17,509 nucleotides of DNA from Bacteroidales bacterium UBA4363 (GTDB lineage: Bacteria; Bacteroidota; Bacteroidia; Bacteroidales; Paludibacteraceae). The DNA lies in the NCBI GenBank assembly GCA_002393965.1, contig DGSL01000004.1, positions 1-17,509 of the forward strand, written 5' to 3'. Shown here in pieces: positions 14,822-17,509 of the stretch. Every line of letters starts with the position of its first letter. Position 1 is the stretch's first letter. A program made the translations under genes and the position numbers. The notes under the pieces are model-generated. The model was not told the DNA's origin and did no database searches. It worked only from the letters and a program-made list of their open reading frames with translations.

Positions 14822-16357
14822 CTATGCGTTTATGATGTTTCTGAATTCTGCCTCACGAAGTTTCACTTCTTCGTAAGCTGCCTTGAACGCTGCAAGCACC
14901 TCTGCGTAGGGCTTGATAGCCTCACGGTGGTATTGCACATATTTGTTAGGAGAAAGGTCGTAACCCTTGGTCGCTATCTTATCGAGCGTTACCACCTGTG
15001 AGAAGTCTTCCACATTCTCATAGTTGACATATAGTTCATACAGCCGGTCAACATCCTTCTGTTCCAATATGTTTTGAGCTCGTTTCGGAGTCAGAATCTT
15101 GGTGCCGTCTATCATCAGGATACGCGCACTATGTGCAGCGGGCTTCATCTTGCGAATAATCAGGAAGCATGGTGAAAGGCCTGTTCCATAGAAGAGCTTG
15201 TCGCCAAGCGTCACGACCGCTTCTACCATGTCGCTCTTCACCAACTTCTCACGAATGCGTCCTTCTTCATTGCCACGGAAGAGAACTCCTTGCGGCATCA
15301 CTACCGCCATGCGGCCATTGCCTGGAGCCATTGATGCTATCATGTGCTGAATCCATGCATAGTCACCGCAGGAGTCGCTGGGCGTTCCCCAGATGTTACG
15401 ACCATATTTGTCGGATGACCATTCCAACGATCCCCATTTCTCCAACGAGAATGGTGGATTGGCTATCACACAGTCGAACTTAGCCACCTCACCACCTTGC
15501 AAGATTTTCGGGTTGCGGAGTGTGTCACCCTGCATAATGTTGAAATCGCTGGCACCATGCAGGAAAAGGTTCATCTTAGCGATGGCTGAGTTGACCACAT
15601 TCTTTTCTTGACCGAAGATGTTGCCGCAACAAAGGCTGCTATGATTCATGTGATGCACAGCTTCGATGAGCATACCACCACTGCCGCAAGCAGGGTCATA
15701 GACACTTTCACCCGGCTGCGGGTCGAGAATACGGACAAGCAGTTGCACTACGGAACGAGGCGTATAGAATTCACCGGCCTTGGCCTTTGAGTCATCAGCA
15801 AATTTCTTCAGCAGGATCTCGTACGCATCGCCCATCAGGTCGGTAGGATAGTCTTTATTACCTAACTTGCGAGTGCTCAGATGTTCTATGAGATCACGTA
15901 TTTTCCCATCGGAAAGATTCTTCTTGTCTGTCCATTTCTGTGCGCTGAACATACTGAGTACACCATAGAGGGTGTCAGGGTTAGCCAACTCAATACCACG
16001 CATTGCCCCCACGATAGCGGCACCAAGGTTCTCCGTACGCTCTCGCACATCCTGCCAATGACAGCCATCGGGGATAACAAAACGGTGCTGCTCTGGAAGC
16101 GAAGCGTATTCTTCATCGCCGCCACTCTCCTGAAGGGCGTCTAATGTCTCCTCATCATACACATCGCTGATACGTTTATAATAGAGGATGGGTGTAATAT
16201 AGTCTTTGAAGTTGTCCTGACTCACAGGCCCGCGTATGATATTGCACGCCTCAAACAGGAAGTTATACAAGTTCTGCACACCTTCCAGCTTCAGTTCCTG
16301 TGGCGTTTTGGGCTTGTCAGACACCCCCAGTGAAGTTTCTTTCTTTTTTCTTGCCAT
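14822..16357 (-). CDS. hsdM: Type I methyltransferase subunit M (first of two)
   Basis: The 511-aa protein has the complete N6-adenine methyltransferase set: ILYYKRISDVYDEE (57-70) in the N-terminal helical domain, GEFYTP (195-200), DPACGSGGM (221-229) and NPPF (300-303). A lysine-rich N-terminus (MARKKKE) precedes the first helix. The C-terminal region (YEEVKLREAEFRNI) should contact HsdS. Its ATG shares one base with the regulator's stop (TAATG), so the regulator and this gene are translationally coupled. The second hsdM starts 4 bp after its stop. It could form a heterodimer with the second HsdM on one HsdS, or each could serve its own HsdS. Confidence 0.96.
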   Translation of the reverse strand: MARKKKETSLGVSDKPKTPQELKLEGVQNLYNFLFEACNIIRGPVSQDNFKDYITPILYYKRISDVYDEETLDALQESGGDEEYASLPEQHRFVIPDGCHWQDVRERTENLGAAIVGAMRGIELANPDTLYGVLSMFSAQKWTDKKNLSDGKIRDLIEHLSTRKLGNKDYPTDLMGDAYEILLKKFADDSKAKAGEFYTPRSVVQLLVRILDPQPGESVYDPACGSGGMLIEAVHHMNHSSLCCGNIFGQEKNVVNSAIAKMNLFLHGASDFNIMQGDTLRNPKILQGGEVAKFDCVIANPPFSLEKWGSLEWSSDKYGRNIWGTPSDSCGDYAWIQHMIASMAPGNGRMAVVMPQGVLFRGNEEGRIREKLVKSDMVEAVVTLGDKLFYGTGLSPCFLIIRKMKPAAHSARILMIDGTKILTPKRAQNILEQKDVDRLYELYVNYENVEDFSQVVTLDKIATKGYDLSPNKYVQYHREAIKPYAEVLAAFKAAYEEVKLREAEFRNIINA

Positions 16358-16563
16358 TATTCCAAGGGACGTACTAAATCATTTACATTTACTTCAAGCA
16401 CTTTTGCAATTTGCAGTAACATCTCCAAATTTGGCTGCGTCGTATTCGTCACCCACTTGGAAATGGTTGCTTGGTCTTTGCCCAGCTGCTCTGCCAGCCA
16501 TTTGTTAGTCTTTTCTTTCTCAGCTAATGCGACCTTGATACGGTTGAGATGCTTACTATCCAT
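16357..16563 (-). CDS. XRE-family helix-turn-helix regulator of the restriction operon
   Basis: This 68-aa protein is a single HTH_3 domain. KTNKWLAEQLGKDQATISKWV (residues 18-38) gives the helix-turn-helix, and NLEMLLQIAKVLEVNVNDLV the two following helices. That length is typical of stand-alone regulators (C-protein-like) that tune the timing of restriction-modification genes. It is the first gene of the island operon and shares one base with the hsdM start. It begins with ATG at 16563, with a TATATTTG element 46 bp upstream. It probably binds its own promoter, but I could not identify a clear operator. Confidence 0.9.
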   Translation of the reverse strand: MDSKHLNRIKVALAEKEKTNKWLAEQLGKDQATISKWVTNTTQPNLEMLLQIAKVLEVNVNDLVRPLE

Positions 16564-16930
16564 ATTATAATAATGTGTATTTTAGGTACGAAATTACAAG
16601 AATTCCTGCCAAATATATTCTTCTGGCTGATAAAAATGAGTTAAAGGCGCAAAATATTTGAAGAAAACGCCAATTATTTCTATTACAAAGGTTCTTCTTC
16701 CCGCTTTCGTCATAGCGAAAACATTTCATGTACACCCAAGTAATCGCACTAAATTTCAGCAGGTCACCCTAAGGTCACTATTTCTGCTCTATGTTCACCT
16801 TATGTTCACCAACAAACATCTATCCATCAGCCTTTCACCCACATTAACTCTCTCCCTCATAATGTACTTTTCATTTTTATGCCCGTAATACTTTAGTAAA
16901 TATGGATTTTGGTTTATGCTGTGTTTCTAC
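16564..16930. other. Intergenic region upstream of the restriction operon
   Basis: I see no convincing gene in these 367 bp. The near side (to about 16620) holds the probable operon promoter. 16771-16815 contains spaced GGTCAC and GTTCACC words (GGTCACC, AGGTCAC, TGTTCACC twice, 11 bp apart for the last pair), which could be binding sites or degenerate repeats. A 76-codon plus-strand frame (16658-16888) exists but is rich in Leu/Ser/Thr and has no recognisable motif. Confidence 0.5.
16610..16617 (-). promoter_or_regulatory. Bacteroidetes-type -7 element upstream of the XRE-hsdM operon
   Basis: The minus strand reads TATATTTG, matching TAnnTTTG, 46 bp before the regulator's ATG. No exact TTTG lies at the expected 19-21 bp upstream; the region there is T-rich. 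It is a plausible start for the long leftward operon. Confidence 0.5.
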
Positions 16931-17084
16931 GAACCTTTTCGTTAAGCCGAAAGCAGAAGCCAAAATTATTTGGGTTATGCTGAGGCGAGAAAAGGCCTAT
17001 TGAAAATGAACCTTTTCGTTAAGCCGAAAGCAGAAGCCAAAATTATTTGGGTTATGCTGAGGCGAGAAAAGGCCTATTGAAAAT
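16931..17084 (+). repeat. Two tandem copies of a 77-bp structured repeat
   Basis: 16931-17007 and 17008-17084 are identical. Within a unit, CCTTTTC (4-10) is complementary to GAAAAGG (59-65). A compact hairpin CCAAA-atta-TTTGG lies at 30-43, and TTTCG (7-11) can alternatively pair with CGAAA (18-22). No reading frame runs through the array. I do not recognise a named family; it behaves like a dispersed intergenic repeat. Confidence 0.95.
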
Positions 17085-17183
17085 AAATGAATACTTGGAG
17101 GCATGATGCAAGATGAAGAAAGCGAATCGACTGAATCTCACGTAATGGGGGATGGGTGTATGCAATGTAAACACTTCCTTTTT

Positions 17184-17214
17184 TTTGTCTTTCGCAAATC
17201 TTTCTGTACATTTG
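17184..17214 (+). promoter_or_regulatory. Promoter of the tRNA-Ser gene
   Basis: TTTG (17184-17187) and TACATTTG (17207-17214) are separated by 19 bp, an excellent match to the Bacteroidetes -33/-7 promoter TTTG-N19-TAnnTTTG. Transcription would begin several bases later, leaving a leader of about 55 nt before the tRNA. Confidence 0.85.
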
Positions 17215-17276
17215 CACCCGATTTCTTCCGTATCATTTAGTGATTCAATACGACCAGAGGAGGAAATCGGTTCGAA

Positions 17277-17363
17277 GGAAAGTTGCCGGAGTGGTCGATC
17301 GGGCCGCACTCGAAATGCGGTAAACGGGTAACTGTTTCGGGGGTTCGAATCCCTCACTTTCCG
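17277..17363 (+). tRNA. tRNA-Ser, anticodon CGA
   Basis: This is an 87-nt class II tRNA. The acceptor stem GGAAAGT pairs with ACTTTCC. The anticodon stem CCGCA/TGCGG encloses the loop CTCGAAA, with anticodon CGA at 17311-17313, reading TCG codons. A long variable arm (AAAC/GTTT stem) identifies serine, and the T loop is TTCGAAT. The discriminator G is followed by CAA, so the CCA end is not encoded. It has its own promoter and terminator. Confidence 0.96.
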
Positions 17364-17375
17364 CAACGCAATGAA

Positions 17376-17407
17376 AGAGAATCCGTCTTCACGGATTCTC
17401 TTTTTTT
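17376..17407 (+). terminator. Rho-independent terminator after tRNA-Ser
   Basis: A 10-bp perfect stem (GAGAATCCGT with ACGGATTCTC) with a CTTC loop is followed by seven T residues at 17401-17407. It begins 12 bp after the tRNA end. Confidence 0.93.
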
Positions 17408-17414
17408 ATAAAGC

Positions 17415-17509
17415 GAACCTTTTCGTTAAGCCGAAAGCAGAAGCCAAAATTATTTGGGTTATGCTGAGGCGAGAAAAGGCCTATTGAAAATGAACCTTTT
17501 CGTTAAGCC
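17415..17509 (+). repeat. Second array of the 77-bp repeat, running off the window
   Basis: 17415-17491 is identical to the units at 16931-17084. A next unit starts at 17492 and is cut by the window end after 18 bases. The tRNA-Ser gene with its promoter and terminator is thus bracketed by arrays in the same orientation. Confidence 0.95.

Noticed and set aside
16658..16888. Plus-strand frame of 76 codons upstream of the restriction operon
   Set aside because: It has low-complexity Leu/Ser/Thr content, no motif, no clear promoter or terminator and no ribosome-binding support.
16931..17084. CRISPR array
   Set aside because: The 77-bp units are directly abutting and identical with no unique spacers, and no cas genes are present.
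17341..17363. tRNA-Ser 3' end as the integration site of the restriction island
   Set aside because: I found no copy of the tRNA 3' sequence at the left edge of the island, and the recombinase lies in the middle beside hsdS repeats rather than next to the tRNA.
17052..17366. Minus-strand frame of 104 codons beginning MRKVRDSNPRNS
   Set aside because: It is the antisense of the tRNA-Ser gene plus repeat sequence, a well-known false prediction across tRNA genes.

Overview
The window looks like chromosome of a member of Bacteroidales (Prevotella/Bacteroides-like). Three things point there. Promoters match the Bacteroidetes pattern TTTG...TAnnTTTG, most clearly in front of the tRNA gene. KdsA belongs to the metal-type branch. 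The hsdS repeats (SQFIEMF / QADKSEF) and the accompanying tyrosine recombinase resemble the Type I DNA-shuffling loci known in this order.

Region 1 (1-3730) is housekeeping, all on the minus strand: slyD (prolyl isomerase with a Cys/Gly tail), aroC (chorismate synthase), a diacylglycerol-kinase-family lipid kinase and kdsA (KDO-8-phosphate synthase). The gaps are 39, 41 and 62 bp. A promoter-like element lies before slyD and a hairpin terminator follows kdsA, so one transcript is plausible.

Region 2 (3740-4017) is a seam. It holds a 39-codon Gly-rich plus-strand reading frame followed 20 bp later by a strong plus-strand terminator, probably a small gene or the relic of a larger one.

Region 3 (4018-16563) is a large defence island transcribed right to left: an XRE regulator, two different full-length hsdM genes in tandem, a split hsdS (two one-TRD halves out of frame by one base at an A5 tract), an AlbA_2/HATPase ATP-binding protein, a tyrosine recombinase, a second, two-TRD hsdS, a HEPN-like protein, hsdR, a 33-codon frame and a winged-helix-like protein with a tandem-repeat linker. 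Near-identical 19-29 bp direct repeats sit at every TRD boundary, so recombination could exchange or excise TRD cassettes together with the ATPase and recombinase genes. The HEPN-like gene lies between hsdS and hsdR, the slot that the anticodon nuclease gene prrC occupies in the classical prr locus. A second-line RNase linked to restriction is therefore a reasonable hypothesis.

Region 4 (16564-17509) is mostly non-coding. It has two arrays of a 77-bp structured direct repeat flanking a tRNA-Ser(CGA) gene with its own promoter and terminator. The tail of one such repeat also opens the window at base 1.
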